Assembly: GCA_964581385.1 (NCBI GenBank)
Contig: CAZOOK010000017.1
Location: 67,495-131,494 of the forward strand
From: CAZOOK01 sp964581385
Lineage (GTDB): Bacteria > Pseudomonadota > Gammaproteobacteria > Nevskiales > Nevskiaceae
Reading direction: 5' to 3'
Length of the DNA stretch: 64,000 nt
The position numbers were made by a program, and so were the translations under genes. The notes beneath the pieces were generated by a model. It made no database searches and was not told the origin of the DNA. It saw only the letters and a program-made list of their open reading frames with translations. Below, in pieces: positions 7,350 to 16,333 of this stretch (position 1 is the stretch's first letter; each line of letters starts with the position of its first letter).

Positions 7350-9026
7350 ATGGCTGATACCGCACTCACCGGGTTGCGACAGGCTCGCAGCATCACCGAT
7401 CTTCCAATGGTCCGTCAGCTTGGTCTGATGGCCGCGGTAGCGCTGGCGATCGCAGCCGGCATCGCGCTGTTCTCGTGGTCACAATCGCCGAATTTTCAGC
7501 CGATATTCGCAAACCTCACGGAAAAGGACTCCGCCGAACTTGCCGACGCCATACGTGCGTCCGGCATCGAAGTCAAAGTCGATCCAAACAGCGGCGCGGT
7601 GATGGTACCCGCCGAAAAGATCCACGAAGCGCGGCTGCGCGCCGCTTCGCAGGGATTGCCGAAAAGTGCCTCGATGGGATTTGAAATGATCCAACAGGAC
7701 GAGGGCTTCGGCACCAGCCAGTTCATGGAAAACGCGCGCTTCCAACTCGCGCTCGAAACTGAGCTGGCGCGCACGATCAGCAGCCTGCAACCGGTGAAGA
7801 ATGCGCGCGTGCATCTGGCGCTGCCGAAGCCGTCCGCCTTCGCGCAAACCACCGGTACGCCGAGCGCTTCGGTGCTCGTTGAATTACAGCCGGGCCGCAT
7901 GCTGGAAGCGAACCAGGTCGAGTCGGTCGAGCACATGGTCGCGTCGAGCGTGCCGAATCTCAGCGCCAGCAACGTCACCGTTATCGACCAGTTTGGCCGA
8001 CTGCTCAGCGGCGGTGACAAGAGCGGTGAGCTGGCGGTGAGCTCCGAGGAATATCAGTACGCGCGTCGCGCCGAGGCCGATTACGCGCGGCGCATCGAGG
8101 AAATCCTCACGCCGATGCTGGGTCCGGATCACATGAGCGCGCAGGTCGCGGCGGATTTCGATTTCTCGGTGACCGAGGAAGCCAAGGAAAGCTACAACCC
8201 GCAGCAGAAAGAGGCGTCGGTGCGCAGCGAACAGAGCAGCGAGGACACGACACGGGCACCTAACGGCGGTCCGCTTGGTGTCCCCGGCGCGACCAGCAAC
8301 CAGCCGCCTGCCACCAGCGCCCCGCCGGCACAGCCGGCACCGTCTGTGGCCGCTGCTGCTGCCGCCGCGGGAGCGGGCGCAGCGAGTACCGCCAAGGCGA
8401 CGGATACCACGGTATCGCAGAGCAAATCGGAGACGCGCAACTACGAACTTGATCGTACCGTCAGCCATACGCGGCAGTCGGTTGGACGCCTGAAGCGCCT
8501 GTCGGTCGCAGTACTAGTGGATAACATTTCGAAGACCAATGATAACGGCGATGTCGTTTCTGAAGCATTGACGCCGGAGCAGGTTGCAAAGGTCGACGCG
8601 CTGGTGAAGAAAGCGGTGGGATTCGATGAGTCGCGCGGTGACACAGTCACCGTGCAGAACGCGCCTTTCCATACCGAACCGGTCCCTGAGGTGCCGCCGA
8701 TCCCGCTGTGGAATCGTCCCGAGCTGCGCGAATACGCACGGCAGGGGTTGGGTGCGGTCATCGTCCTGGTATTGATCTTCGCGGTGCTGCGGCCGACGCT
8801 GCGTTCGCTGATGGCGCCGAGGGCGCCGGTTGCGGGTGGAGTGATGCGAGCCGAACTCGCGGAAAGCGGCTCCGGCCAGGACGCCCTGCCGGTCGCCCCC
8901 AATCCGCAAGCGCTGGCGCCGCCGCCGTATGAGCAGAAACTCGCACTGGCGCGGAACGCGGTGGCACAGGATCCCGCGCGGGTCGCGCAAGTCGTGAAAA
9001 ACTGGATCGGCGAAGATGGCGGATAA
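7350..9026 (+). CDS. fliF: Flagellar MS-ring protein FliF
   Basis: This 558-residue inner-membrane protein builds the MS ring on which the C ring and export gate assemble. There is one membrane segment near residues 25-45 (LMAAVALAIAAGIALFSW) and a second near 455-475 (LGAVIVLVLIFAVL). The periplasmic ring-building motifs (NFQPIFANLTEKDSAELADA, and the SVLVEL and NLSASNVTVIDQ segments) lie between. An Ala/Pro-rich stretch around 310-345 is a low-complexity linker. The C-terminal cytosolic tail overlaps the fliG start by 11 bases, consistent with tight FliF-FliG coupling. Confidence 0.97.
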   Translation: MADTALTGLRQARSITDLPMVRQLGLMAAVALAIAAGIALFSWSQSPNFQPIFANLTEKDSAELADAIRASGIEVKVDPNSGAVMVPAEKIHEARLRAASQGLPKSASMGFEMIQQDEGFGTSQFMENARFQLALETELARTISSLQPVKNARVHLALPKPSAFAQTTGTPSASVLVELQPGRMLEANQVESVEHMVASSVPNLSASNVTVIDQFGRLLSGGDKSGELAVSSEEYQYARRAEADYARRIEEILTPMLGPDHMSAQVAADFDFSVTEEAKESYNPQQKEASVRSEQSSEDTTRAPNGGPLGVPGATSNQPPATSAPPAQPAPSVAAAAAAAGAGAASTAKATDTTVSQSKSETRNYELDRTVSHTRQSVGRLKRLSVAVLVDNISKTNDNGDVVSEALTPEQVAKVDALVKKAVGFDESRGDTVTVQNAPFHTEPVPEVPPIPLWNRPELREYARQGLGAVIVLVLIFAVLRPTLRSLMAPRAPVAGGVMRAELAESGSGQDALPVAPNPQALAPPPYEQKLALARNAVAQDPARVAQVVKNWIGEDGG

Positions 9027-10032
9027 GAACGGCGACGGCCCGCCGCCCTCCGGACCGGAGCGGGCCGCCATCCTGCTGATGTCGCTCGGCGAGACCGAAG
9101 CGGCGGCAGTGCTCAAATTCATGGGCGCCAAGGATGTGCAGAAAGTCGGGCAGGCGATGGCGGCGCTCGCTAATGTTTCGCGCGAGCGCGCGACTGGCGT
9201 GGTCGAGAAATTCGTCAGTGAACTGGATACACAGACTTCGCTCGGTGTCGGTGCTGACGATTACGTGCGCCGCGTGATGGTCAACGCACTCGGCGAAGAC
9301 AAGGCCACCAGTGTTATCGATCGCATCCTGCTTGGACGCAATAGCAAGGGTCTGGAAGCGCTGAAATGGATGGAAACGCGCGCGGTTGCCGATCTGGTGC
9401 GCAATGAGCATCCGCAAATCGTTTCGATCGTTCTTGCTTATCTTGATTCCGATCAGGCTGCTGAAGTTTTGTCGCTGTTGCCCGAACGCATGCGCAGCGA
9501 CGTGCTCATGCGCATCGCGCGTCTCGACGGTATCCAGCCGGCGGCGCTGCGCGAGCTCGACGAAATCATGGAAAAGCAGTTCAGCGGCAACGGCAATCTG
9601 AAGGCATCGAGCGTCGGCGGCATCAAGGTTGCCGCCAATATTCTCAACCTGATGGACACGTCGGTGGAGACGCAGATTCTCGCGCGCATCGGCGAGAGCG
9701 ATTCGGATTTGAGCACCAAGATTCAGGATCTGATGTTCGTGTTCGACGATCTTGCCGAGATCGACGATCGCGGCATTCAGGCGCTGATGCGCGAAGTCAA
9801 TTCCGAGCAGATCGCGCTTTCGCTCAAGGCAGCGGATACGCGGCTCAAGGACAAAATTCTCAAGAACATGTCCAAGCGCGCGGCGGAAATGCTGGTCGAG
9901 GATATGGAGTCGCGTGGTCCGGTGCGCGTCGCCGACGTTCAGGCCGCGCAGAAGGACGTGCTGCTCGTCGCCCGTCGCTTGATGGAATCCGGCGAGATTT
10001 CCGTCGGCAGCAAGGGGGAGGAGTATGTCTGA
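9016..10032 (+). CDS. fliG: Flagellar motor switch protein FliG
   Basis: This 338-residue C-ring protein couples stator torque to rotation and switching. The N-terminal FliF-binding domain begins RAAILLMSLGETEAAAVLKF. The middle domain has the EHPQIVSIVLAYL motif (EHPQ). The C-terminal torque domain contains the charged helix L-A-E-I-D-D-R-G-I-Q-A-L-M-R-E-V. The length is standard. The start overlaps fliF and the end overlaps fliH by 8 bases. Confidence 0.97.
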   Translation: MADKNGDGPPPSGPERAAILLMSLGETEAAAVLKFMGAKDVQKVGQAMAALANVSRERATGVVEKFVSELDTQTSLGVGADDYVRRVMVNALGEDKATSVIDRILLGRNSKGLEALKWMETRAVADLVRNEHPQIVSIVLAYLDSDQAAEVLSLLPERMRSDVLMRIARLDGIQPAALRELDEIMEKQFSGNGNLKASSVGGIKVAANILNLMDTSVETQILARIGESDSDLSTKIQDLMFVFDDLAEIDDRGIQALMREVNSEQIALSLKAADTRLKDKILKNMSKRAAEMLVEDMESRGPVRVADVQAAQKDVLLVARRLMESGEISVGSKGEEYV

Positions 10033-10654
10033 GTCCGATGTGCCGACCGTCTCAGTGCTCACCGGCGAGCAGGTCGCGTCGGCGTTCCAGCGGTGGGAGC
10101 TGCCGGACCTGGACGTGTGGACCGATCCGCAGGTCGCCGCGCATACCGCGCGCCATCTCGATCAGCTCGAAGCGGCAGCCTATGAGGAGGGCATCGCCCG
10201 CGGCCGCAGTGAAGGTTATGCTGCCGGTGCGGCAATGGCGCGCGAGCAGGCGCAGCGGCTGCATCATCTGCTCGATCATCTACGCTTTCCGCTGGCCGAA
10301 TTCGACGCCGAAGTCGAACGGATGTTGATTGCCCTCACCATCGAAGTCGGGCGCCGGCTGGTCGGCGCGCAACTCGAGCTGGATCCGACACTGACGGCAA
10401 ATGCCGTGCGCGAAGCGCTCGAAGCCTTGGGGACACCGCCGCGCGACGCGCGGGTGCACCTCAATACCGAAGATCTGAATGTACTGAAAGACGTCATTGC
10501 GGCGCCGGATAGCGCGTCACAATGGCGTTTCGTCGCCGATCCCAAGCTGCGCTCGGGCGACTGTCGCATCGTTACCGAAGGTGCACAAGTCGATGCGCAG
10601 CTCGACACCCGGCAGGCGAGCCTGTCGCGTGCCCTGCTGGGCGATAACGAATAG
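10025..10654 (+). CDS. fliH: Flagellar export apparatus regulator FliH
   Basis: This 209-residue cytosolic protein is expected to dimerise and bind the FliI ATPase, docking it to the C ring. The GxxxG helix-packing repeat (GIARGRSEGYAAG) at about 56-70 and the C-terminal domain with GRRLVGAQLELDPTL and DCRIVTEGAQVDAQLDTR are typical FliH/V-ATPase subunit E-like features. A conserved Trp-rich N-terminal stretch (QRWELPDLDVW) may be the C-ring docking segment. It overlaps fliG, and fliI starts 2 bases after its stop. Confidence 0.92.
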   Translation: MSESDVPTVSVLTGEQVASAFQRWELPDLDVWTDPQVAAHTARHLDQLEAAAYEEGIARGRSEGYAAGAAMAREQAQRLHHLLDHLRFPLAEFDAEVERMLIALTIEVGRRLVGAQLELDPTLTANAVREALEALGTPPRDARVHLNTEDLNVLKDVIAAPDSASQWRFVADPKLRSGDCRIVTEGAQVDAQLDTRQASLSRALLGDNE

Positions 10655-10656
10655 CC

Positions 10657-12033
10657 ATGACCGCAAACACTTCCGAAATCGTGCAGTCGAACACCTTCCG
10701 CCGCGATCGCGATCAGCGGTTGGTGGCCAGCTTGCGCACGGCCTGTACGCGCGTGGCGGACGCACGGACCGTCGTGGTCGAAGGTGTGCTCAAGCGGGTA
10801 ACCGGGCTGACACTGGAAGCGGTTGGTTGCCAGGTCCGCATCGGCGAGCGCTGCAGCGTGATGAATGCGGACGGCGACGCGGTGGAAGCCGAGGTTGTCG
10901 GGTTTTCCGGTGATCGCGTTTATCTGATGCCGGTGGACGATCTGCGCGGAGTGCTGCCGAACGCGCGGGTGGTGCCACTGCACCGTTCGGCGTCGATACC
11001 GATCGGTAATGGCCTGCTCGGCCGTGTGCTTGACGGCGAAGGCACTCCGCTCGATGACTTGGGCCGTCTCAATTGCCAGCGGCGCAAGGCGCTGTCGACC
11101 ACAATCAATCCCTTGCAGCGCGAGCCGATTACGCAGCCGCTCGATGTCGGTGTGCGCGCGATCAACGCGCTGATGACGGTCGGGCGCGGCCAGCGTCTCG
11201 GCCTGTTTGCCGGCACCGGCGTTGGCAAGAGCACCTTGCTCGGCATGATGACCCGTTTCACCAAGGCCGACGTCATCGTCGTCGGACTGGTTGGCGAGCG
11301 CGGCCGCGAAGTCCGCGAATTTCTGGATCACAGTCTGGGTCCGGAAGGACGCCGCCGTGCCGTCGTCGTCGCGACGCCGTCCGACCGTTCGCCGGTGCAG
11401 CGCCTGCGCGGCGCGTGGCTGGCGACGTCGATCGCGGAAGGCTTTCGCGACCAGGGGAAGAATGTCCTGCTGCTGATGGATTCGCTGACGCGCGTCGCAC
11501 AGGCGCAGCGCGAGATCGGCCTGGCGATCGGCGAACCGCCGACCACGCGCGGCTATCCGCCCTCGGTATTCGCATTGATTCCACGACTCGTCGAGCGTGC
11601 CGGTAACGGGGCCAAAGGACAGGGATCTATCACCGCGTTCTACACAGTTCTGACCGAGGGTGACGATCTGAACGATCCAATCGCCGACACCGCGCGCGGC
11701 GTGCTCGATGGGCACATCATCCTGTCGCGCACGATTGCGGAGGCCGGCATCTATCCTGCAATCGATGTCGAATCGTCGATCTCGCGTGTGGTGCAAACCA
11801 TCACGCCGCCGCAGCAGCAGCAGCTTGCCCGGCGCTTCCGTGCACTGGTTTCCTCGTATCAGCGCAATCGCGATCTGGTCACCATCGGTGCCTACCAGAA
11901 GGGCAATGATGCGCGCGTGGACGAGGCGATTGCGTTGTGGCCGCGCATCGAGGCATTCCTGCGCCAGGATGTGAAGGAGGCGGCTGACTATGCGTCCAGT
12001 ACCAGCGGGCTTGCAGCGTTGTTCACGCCATGA
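10657..12033 (+). CDS. fliI: Flagellum-specific ATPase FliI
   Basis: This 458-residue hexameric ATPase of the flagellar type III export apparatus is related to F1-beta. Walker A reads GTGVGKST starting at residue 186 (many homologues have GSGVGKS). Walker B is NVLLLMDSLTR, and the GERGREVREF motif is intact. The C-terminal part contains the FliI signature segments GYPPSVFALIPRLVERAG and GSITAFYTVLTEGDD. Its ATG overlaps fliJ through ATGA. Confidence 0.97.
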   Translation: MTANTSEIVQSNTFRRDRDQRLVASLRTACTRVADARTVVVEGVLKRVTGLTLEAVGCQVRIGERCSVMNADGDAVEAEVVGFSGDRVYLMPVDDLRGVLPNARVVPLHRSASIPIGNGLLGRVLDGEGTPLDDLGRLNCQRRKALSTTINPLQREPITQPLDVGVRAINALMTVGRGQRLGLFAGTGVGKSTLLGMMTRFTKADVIVVGLVGERGREVREFLDHSLGPEGRRRAVVVATPSDRSPVQRLRGAWLATSIAEGFRDQGKNVLLLMDSLTRVAQAQREIGLAIGEPPTTRGYPPSVFALIPRLVERAGNGAKGQGSITAFYTVLTEGDDLNDPIADTARGVLDGHIILSRTIAEAGIYPAIDVESSISRVVQTITPPQQQQLARRFRALVSSYQRNRDLVTIGAYQKGNDARVDEAIALWPRIEAFLRQDVKEAADYASSTSGLAALFTP

Positions 12034-12494
12034 GTGATCGGCACGGACTTTCATCGGAGCGGCTGGCGCCGATCCAGGAGCTTGCGGACAGACGCAAGTC
12101 CGAGGCGGCACGTGCGTTGGCCGAGGCGCAACGCATCCTTGCCGATCGCGAGGCCCAGCTCCACGAACTTGAACATTACAAGGAACCGGAAGCGCCACGC
12201 GGCGCGCCGACAATGCAGAGCGCCGCGCTGCTGCGCAATCGGGAGAGTTTCAGATTGCGTCTTACGGAGGCGATCCGCTACCAGCGGCAAGCGGTGGCCG
12301 ATGCGTGCAAGAAAGTCGAAGCGGCCCGTGCGGCTTGGATCGACGAACATTGTAAGACCCAAGTAATTGGAAAACTGGTCGAACGCAGCGAAGCTAGCGA
12401 ACAGCGAATACAGGAGCAGCGGCAGCAGCGCGAATTGGACGAGTTCGCGTTGCGACTGATCCAGACGGCACCTTCATCGAGATCGAACGGATAA
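12030..12494 (+). CDS. fliJ: Flagellar export protein FliJ
   Basis: This 154-residue, almost entirely helical coiled-coil protein is expected to act as the FliI stalk and an escort recycler. The charge-rich heptads (ADRRKSEAARALAEAQRILA, then DREAQLHELEHY) and position directly after fliI identify it. It overlaps fliI by four bases, and its TAA overlaps the ATG of fliK. Primary sequence is weakly conserved in this family, so the call leans on synteny. Confidence 0.88.
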   Translation: MSDRHGLSSERLAPIQELADRRKSEAARALAEAQRILADREAQLHELEHYKEPEAPRGAPTMQSAALLRNRESFRLRLTEAIRYQRQAVADACKKVEAARAAWIDEHCKTQVIGKLVERSEASEQRIQEQRQQRELDEFALRLIQTAPSSRSNG

Positions 12495-14044
12495 TGAACA
12501 CTTCAATGGCGTTGATTCCAAGTGCACAGTTCGCAGTGCCGTCACCGACGGCGGATTGGTCGCGGAAGCTGTCCGGCGATGGTGGCGACGGCAGCGACAG
12601 CTTGTCGTCGCCACGATTCGAGTTGCCGGAGACCACGACAGATTCGAACAGTATCGTTTCGCCCGATAGCCGTGCGCTCAATCCAAGGTCGGATCGCACC
12701 GATGCCGAAGATGTGCAACGGACGACTACCCAGGGAACCAAAGACATCGAGGGTGATAGTCGAACCAAACCCCGTCGCGCGGCGGACCAGAAGTCCGCGA
12801 AGTCGGATGCTGACCAGGCCAATTCGAGTGTGAATCCGTGGGTGCAGGGACAACCCGCGACTGATACGGCCGACGCCGGAGCAGACAGCGCGAGTGGCGG
12901 CACGGCGGGCGATTCAGAGGCATCGAAGGCAGCGGTGAAGGGCGCCGCTGATGGCACCGCTGACTCACAAGCCGCCACGGGCACGGATGCATCGGCTGCG
13001 GCGTCACCGCTCGCCAGAATCATGAACCTCTGGTCGCAGACGCGGTCCTCCGCACAGGCGCCGGTTATTCCCACGCCCGGGGCTCCCACCGCTTCCGCCG
13101 ATGGGGCGCCGAGCGGCGCGATCACGGTCACCGTCACTTCAGCCTCGCAGGCCGCTGCTACCGTAGCCCCGCAGAGTACCAACGCGGTGGCACCGCAGAG
13201 CGCGTCAGCGCAGTCCGTCGCAACACTACTGCAGATGCTAGGCGGTGTCGCGGATGATGTGGCAGCTGCGGCGACGCAAGTGCTGCCACCCGCAACGGCC
13301 GCGAGCGAATCCGGCAGCGATCGAGCTACTGCGGTGTCCGCGACGGCAGTTCGTGTCGATGGTTTGGTGTCGTTCCTGCTGTCCGCGATGCCGGGAGGCG
13401 GCAAGTCCGGAGACAATCGGAAAGAGGACAGCGGGTTCAAAGATCTTCTGGCGATGCTGCCATCTGCGAACACGCCGACGAACGCGGTTCCCGATGTCAA
13501 AGTGGACGCGCTGCTCGCGGGTATTCAGGGACTGGCGGTTTCCCCGCACACCGGGGGCGGAACCTCTGGAGCCGCGGCTGACTCCACCAGCGCTGTGAAT
13601 CAGCCGCCGCTCACGCTGAACAGCCCGGGTTGGGAAGATTCGCTGAGTGACCGCGTGCATATGCTTCTGCACACAACCGCCGATGGCGAAGTGAACGAAG
13701 CCCGTATCCAACTTCATCCGCGTGAGATGGGCAGCATTCAGATTCATGTTCGCATGGGTTCGGAAGGTGCCGACGTGCGTTTCGCGGCGACGAATCCTGA
13801 TGTGCGTCACGCGCTGGAAGCCTCGCTGCCGAGGCTGCGCGAACTCCTTTCGGCGGGCGGCACGTCGCTGTCTCAGGCGCAGGTCGGATCACAGCTGTCC
13901 CAGAACTCTCAGCAAACGCATGCACAGGCGCGCAGCGCTTCGGCCGCCCCGATGGCCGGCGCGAACACCGTGTCGGACGACGAGACGGCCGGTGCCCGGC
14001 GCATCCGCATTGCGAGCGTGTCGCTGATCGACGATTACGCCTAG
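12494..14044 (+). CDS. fliK: Flagellar hook-length control protein FliK
   Basis: This 516-residue secreted ruler and substrate-specificity switch protein has a low-complexity N-terminal 370 residues rich in Ala, Ser, Thr, Asp and Gly, as is typical. The conserved C-terminal domain (about 385-475) has the family signature ARIQLHPREMGSIQIHVRM followed by RHALEASLPRLRELLSAGG. The stop codon TAG is also the first three bases of a palindromic-element end (see 14042), so the last residues may differ from close relatives. Confidence 0.93.
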   Translation: MNTSMALIPSAQFAVPSPTADWSRKLSGDGGDGSDSLSSPRFELPETTTDSNSIVSPDSRALNPRSDRTDAEDVQRTTTQGTKDIEGDSRTKPRRAADQKSAKSDADQANSSVNPWVQGQPATDTADAGADSASGGTAGDSEASKAAVKGAADGTADSQAATGTDASAAASPLARIMNLWSQTRSSAQAPVIPTPGAPTASADGAPSGAITVTVTSASQAAATVAPQSTNAVAPQSASAQSVATLLQMLGGVADDVAAAATQVLPPATAASESGSDRATAVSATAVRVDGLVSFLLSAMPGGGKSGDNRKEDSGFKDLLAMLPSANTPTNAVPDVKVDALLAGIQGLAVSPHTGGGTSGAAADSTSAVNQPPLTLNSPGWEDSLSDRVHMLLHTTADGEVNEARIQLHPREMGSIQIHVRMGSEGADVRFAATNPDVRHALEASLPRLRELLSAGGTSLSQAQVGSQLSQNSQQTHAQARSASAAPMAGANTVSDDETAGARRIRIASVSLIDDYA

Positions 14045-14060
14045 CAGCCTATCGGATTTC
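14042..14060 (+). repeat. Remnant end of subfamily-2 palindromic element at the fliK stop
   Basis: TAGCAGCCTATCGGATTT at the fliK stop matches the element end found at 41094 (reverse strand) and 43102 (TAGC[A/G]GCCTGTCGG). Only this end is recognisable; a partner arm is not seen. The TAG is the fliK stop codon. The remaining 14061-14310 stretch shows no gene and no clear promoter. Confidence 0.4.
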
Positions 14061-14310
14061 GGCAGTTCTCTAAGCGGTGCGCAGCTCAATAAATCGCGCC
14101 ACCCGCCGCTATTGCATGTGTCAGGGTTGGAATGCAAAGCTCGACAGACCACATATTTTAAATGCGGGGCCGTGCAGATCGCTTTGCCGGCTTTCGGCCA
14201 TATCCGGCTGAGGTGTCGGCGCCGACATTGATTTTAGTCGTGCAGACACCGGCGATTGAGCGCTTTTGAGGGTAGGGCAACGCGGAATATCGGTGGATGG
14301 ATAGAGGATC

Positions 14311-15522
14311 ATGACAGATCGCGATTCCAGAAAAGGAGCTGAAATCCCGGAAGAGATCGGCGTAATTGCCGCTGCCAAGCAGGAATTTGCGCTGACCGGA
14401 TGGTTGCCGCGCTTTGTCGATCGCGATATCGAAGAACAATATCTCGACGATATCTTTGAATCCGCTTCACGCACACGCGTCATCTGTTTCTCATTCGCGG
14501 CCCTGCTGGTGGTGCTCAGTCCGTTCACGGCCCAACAGACACTGCCACAGTCGCCGGAACTCGTGTCGTTTTTTGTCCGGGGTTCATTGCTCGTTCAGCT
14601 CCCCATTTTCCTGCTTGCCATTCTGCTATCCATGCTCACGACCCTACCGGGCCGGATGGTGACGCATCTGACCGTGATTCTGGTTCTCCTGATTGGCATG
14701 CATAGCGAGTACCTCCGCGTGTTCGCGCTGAACCACGGTGTCGATTTTCCGAGCTCTGCACCTTTTATGGTGCTTTATCTTGGAGTTCTCGTTTTCGGTC
14801 TGCCGCTCCGGCAGACCATACCGGCGCTCGTGCTGCTCTTTTTCTTGGCCAAAGGCTTCGAACTATTCAGGCTCGAAAACTCCCCGCAGCGCAATCTGGT
14901 GCTGATGATCGATTTCGTCATGATCTTCGTGTGCGGCCTTGTTGGCATCCGCCTTGATCTCATGCGGCGCGAGGCATTTACGCGGGTTGTACTGACCGAA
15001 CAGCGTGCTTATCTCGACCAGTTGACGGGACTTTGCAACCGCTGGGGATTCGAGCGCGACGCGGAGCGCATCCTGCGGCACGCGGCGCGTGAGCGCCACC
15101 CGGTTACGCTGGGGATCATCGATCTTGACCACCTTAAGTCGCTGAACGAATCCGCCGGCTATGCGTTTGGTGATTTTGTGCTGTCGCAGATCGGACACTG
15201 TTTGAGCCAGCACGTGCGCCGACCTCTCGACAGCGCGGGTCGCCTTGGCGGCGCCGAGTTTGTGCTGCTGTGGTATGCCCCGCGCGGGGAATTCAGCTTG
15301 GATGTCGGCAATCAGATCGTGGATTCGGTGCGCGCATTGTCGATCCGGCGTCCCGATTCGCCGGACGGCATCGTGACGGTCAGCGTGGGAATCGCAACGC
15401 TTTGTCCAAAGGGCAAAGGTGATCTTGATCTCGAGCGACTGATGCGGCTGGCCTACGAACAACTTCATTTCGCGAAGAGTGCCGGTCGCAACACGTTCCG
15501 AATGGCCAGTCTGAGCGACTAA
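14311..15522 (+). CDS. Membrane GGDEF-domain protein with degenerate GGAEF signature
   Basis: This 403-residue protein has about six hydrophobic segments between residues 55 and 225, then a GGDEF domain (about 235-400). The domain keeps the fold markers (DQLTGLCNRWGFERD and IIDLDHLKSLNESAGYAFGD). The signature is R-L-G-G-A-E-F at 311-317, so the acidic third residue that binds catalytic metal is Ala315, and diguanylate cyclase activity is unlikely. It may sense c-di-GMP or act as a scaffold. It is inserted between fliK and the fliL operon in the same direction. AGAGGA lies just before the ATG. Confidence 0.88.
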   Translation: MTDRDSRKGAEIPEEIGVIAAAKQEFALTGWLPRFVDRDIEEQYLDDIFESASRTRVICFSFAALLVVLSPFTAQQTLPQSPELVSFFVRGSLLVQLPIFLLAILLSMLTTLPGRMVTHLTVILVLLIGMHSEYLRVFALNHGVDFPSSAPFMVLYLGVLVFGLPLRQTIPALVLLFFLAKGFELFRLENSPQRNLVLMIDFVMIFVCGLVGIRLDLMRREAFTRVVLTEQRAYLDQLTGLCNRWGFERDAERILRHAARERHPVTLGIIDLDHLKSLNESAGYAFGDFVLSQIGHCLSQHVRRPLDSAGRLGGAEFVLLWYAPRGEFSLDVGNQIVDSVRALSIRRPDSPDGIVTVSVGIATLCPKGKGDLDLERLMRLAYEQLHFAKSAGRNTFRMASLSD

Positions 15523-15662
15523 TCGCTTTATAGGGTTACACCGTATCAATTGCCGCCGCGGCGCCGCATTTCTGACGGCGGTTCTTCGCAGGCGCGAGTC
15601 AAAATGCTGGCAGCAGGAGTGACGTAACTGCCTTTTCCAAGCAAATACAATGGCTTCAGGCG

Positions 15663-15678
15663 TGGCACATGGCTTGCT
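15663..15678 (+). promoter_or_regulatory. Sigma54 promoter of the fliL operon
   Basis: TGGCACATGGCTTGCT has GG at 15664-15665 and GC at 15676-15677 with 10 bases between, a near-perfect sigma54 site. Initiation is expected near 15689. This rules out an in-frame upstream ATG at 15650 and supports the fliL start at 15713. Confidence 0.88.
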
Positions 15679-15712
15679 CCAGGAGGACGCCAATCTCACA
15701 GGAGTTATAGCT

Positions 15713-16333
15713 ATGGCACGTGCCGCCACGCAGGAAGCAGAGGAAGAAACCGAAAAGCCGGTCGCTGCCGCAGGAGGTATGCCGAGCGGCAAACTCATGC
15801 TAATTGGTGTGCTCGTTCTGGTTCTGTTGCTGACGATTTCAGTCGGACTAGCGGCTTTCTTCGCGCTGCGCGGCTCAGCATCGCATCAGGAGAGCGCCGC
15901 CGACGGCGATAGTGCTAGTGCCGAAGCCAGCAGCGAAGAGCACGTAGCGCCGAAGGGCAAGGAGAAAGGCAAGGAAAAGGCCAAGGACGAAAAAAAGGAA
16001 AAAGAAAAGAAACTTCCCCCGCAGTATCTGGACATGTCGCCGGCCTTCGTCGTGAATCTTCAGGACGACCAGGCAATGCGTTACCTGCAGATTGAGATCC
16101 AGGTGATGACGCGTGATCTGAAGGCGGCCGAAGAAATCAAGGCCAATATCCCGCGGCTCAGGAACACACTGATGATGCTGTTCGCGCAGCAGCATGCCAA
16201 GGATCTGATCACGCGTGAAGCCAAGGAAGCGCTTCAGCAACAGGCGCTCGAACAGGTGCAGGCGGTGATGAAGGAAGAAACCGGTTCGCCCGGCATCGAA
16301 GCCGTCTACTTCACCAACTTCGTTATCCAATGA
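15713..16333 (+). CDS. fliL: Flagellar basal body-associated protein FliL
   Basis: This 206-residue single-pass membrane protein forms a ring around the stator. The hydrophobic segment is at about 28-50 (LMLIGVLVLVLLLTISVGLA), followed by a highly charged Lys/Glu linker (about 80-105) and the conserved C-terminal FliL domain (MSPAFVVNLQDDQAMRYLQI; L-R-N-T-L-M-M-L-F). The start at 15713 has GGAG 9 bases upstream and lies downstream of the sigma54 start site. The stop overlaps fliM by ATGA. Confidence 0.93.
   Translation: MARAATQEAEEETEKPVAAAGGMPSGKLMLIGVLVLVLLLTISVGLAAFFALRGSASHQESAADGDSASAEASSEEHVAPKGKEKGKEKAKDEKKEKEKKLPPQYLDMSPAFVVNLQDDQAMRYLQIEIQVMTRDLKAAEEIKANIPRLRNTLMMLFAQQHAKDLITREAKEALQQQALEQVQAVMKEETGSPGIEAVYFTNFVIQ

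Noticed and set aside
10276..12213. Very long open frame on the minus strand opposite fliH-fliI (also opposite fliG, rpoN, fliK, the GMC and GGDEF genes)
   Set aside because: These are antisense shadows caused by GC-rich third codon positions; they show no family features, and the plus-strand genes are unmistakable.
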